Shown here in pieces: positions 63,154-64,000 of a stretch of 64,000 bases of DNA (its first letter is position 1; each line of letters begins with the position of its first letter). The translations under genes and the position numbers were made by a program. Below the pieces are notes generated by a model. The model was not told where the DNA came from and did no database searches. It saw nothing but the letters and a program-made list of their open reading frames with translations. This DNA is from Streptomyces huiliensis (GTDB lineage: Bacteria > Actinomycetota > Actinomycetes > Streptomycetales > Streptomycetaceae): assembly GCF_020037025.1 (NCBI RefSeq), contig NZ_JAIQLH010000021.1:42226-106225 (forward strand), read 5' to 3'.

Positions 63154-64000
63154 ATGAGCGGTCTGAATCTTGACGAGTTCGCCACGCTGATCGAGCGCCC
63201 CGACCCCGACACCCGCCGCGAAGCGGAAGAGCGGCGCGAACGCCTCGCCCACCGCCCGGGCTCCTTCGGCCGCCTGGACGAGCTCGGCGAGTGGCTCGCC
63301 GCCGCGCAGGGCGGGGTGCCGGTCAAGCCGGTGGAGCGGCCGAAGGCGATCCTGTTCGCGGGGGACCACGGCGTCGCCTCGCTGGGCGTCTCCGCCGGGC
63401 CCGCGGAGGGCGCGTACGAGCTGGTGCGCGCCGCGCTGGAGGGCGAGAGCGCCCCGGCGGTGCTGGCCCGCACCTCCGGCGTGGAGCTGCGGATCGTCGA
63501 CATGGCGCTGGACTGCGATCCGGAACTGCTGCCGGCGGACGTCACCCGGCACCGGGTGCGTCGCGGCTCGGGCCGGATCGACGTCGAGGACGCGCTGACC
63601 ATGGAGGAGGCGGAGCGGGCGTTCCGCGCCGGGATGGCGATCGCCGACGAGGAGGCCGACTCCGGCACGGACCTCGTCGTCCTCGGCGACCTGAGCGTGG
63701 GCGGCACGACCGCCGCGGGCGCGCTGATCGGCGCGCTGTGCGGGACGGACGCGTCGGTGGTGACCGGCCGCGGCGGCGCGGGCATCGACGACCTGGCGTG
63801 GATGCGCAAGTGCGCGGCGATCCGGGACGCGCTGCGCCGGGCCCGGCCGGTCCTCGGCGACCAGCTGCGGCTGCTGGCGACGACCGGTGGCGCGGACCTG
63901 ACCGCGACCACCGGGTTCCTGCTGCAGAGCGCGGTCCGGCGGACGCCGGTGATCCTGGACGGCGTGGTGTCGGCGGCGTGCGCCCTCGTCGCGCAGCGTG
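63154..64000 (+). CDS. cobT: nicotinate-nucleotide-dimethylbenzimidazole phosphoribosyltransferase, partial
   Basis: The open frame from ATG 63154 runs off the window after 282 codons. It contains FGRLDELGEWLAAAQG, ILFAGDHGVASLGVSA, ADSGTDLVVLGDLSVGGTTA and a GRGGAGIDD stretch, all CobT features. CobT makes alpha-ribazole phosphate for the cobalamin lower ligand. Its TAGTGT -10 box stands 7 bases ahead, suggesting leaderless translation. Confidence 0.9.
   Translation, partial: MSGLNLDEFATLIERPDPDTRREAEERRERLAHRPGSFGRLDELGEWLAAAQGGVPVKPVERPKAILFAGDHGVASLGVSAGPAEGAYELVRAALEGESAPAVLARTSGVELRIVDMALDCDPELLPADVTRHRVRRGSGRIDVEDALTMEEAERAFRAGMAIADEEADSGTDLVVLGDLSVGGTTAAGALIGALCGTDASVVTGRGGAGIDDLAWMRKCAAIRDALRRARPVLGDQLRLLATTGGADLTATTGFLLQSAVRRTPVILDGVVSAACALVAQR

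Overview
The window is high-GC chromosomal DNA with many GTG and TTG starts, ATGA/GTGA gene overlaps and actinobacterial marker genes (a qcrCAB/ctaCDFE respiratory supercomplex, ROK glucokinase, PimB-type mannosyltransferase, Scr1/DUF397 pairs). This fits a Streptomyces chromosome. Much of the gene order matches, from memory, the S. coelicolor SCO2120-SCO2175 region, with accessory DNA inserted between about 14.5 and 29 kb. The sequence alone does not name a species.

Layout. 0-15 kb: part of a MacS-type sensor kinase, a PlsC acyltransferase, an esterase, a membrane protein, an ECF sigma factor with its CU044_5270 partner, an EEP-family nuclease/phosphatase, glucokinase GlkA with the SCO2127-like protein beside it, an ArsA-like ATPase, an SRPBCC protein, a metallophosphoesterase, a long-chain acyl-CoA ligase, a GT87 transferase and a PimB-like transferase. 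14.5-29 kb: the accessory stretch. It holds a SUKH-like protein, an Scr1/DUF397 regulator module with a divergent two-gene partner operon, a solitary type III polyketide synthase, an exported-protein gene cut by a decayed Tn3-family element, a PGRS/RTX-like exported glycine-rich protein, a cold-shock protein, a trypsin-STAND NTPase-repeat protein with its Trypco2 partner (a conflict-type system), a DUF2690 secreted protein and a methyltransferase.

29-64 kb: a zinc-metallopeptidase-like lipoprotein, two tandem NlpC/P60 hydrolases, a YacP-type NYN protein, rhomboid protease, an Lrp-type RAM domain protein, a class V PLP enzyme behind a SAM-IV riboswitch, trpD, then qcrB-qcrA-qcrC-ctaE. A receiver-like gene and an L,D-transpeptidase separate these from ctaF-ctaD-ctaC. 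Next come a cysteine desulfurase-TusA fusion, an AdoK-like kinase, an ErpA-type Fe-S carrier, nadA (an Fe-S enzyme), a NarL-type two-component pair, pspAA/pspA, a DUF3043 protein, a methyltransferase, a CobU fusion and the start of cobT.

How they work together: QcrCAB and CtaCDFE form the cytochrome bcc-aa3 chain. The nearby desulfurase-TusA fusion and ErpA are plausible sulfur and Fe-S supply genes, and NadA needs a [4Fe-4S] cluster. CobU and CobT are cobalamin nucleotide-loop assembly steps. Nine copies of a large GC-rich palindromic intergenic element sit at gene 3' ends. Several genes show a TANNNT box 6-8 bases before the start codon, consistent with leaderless transcripts.
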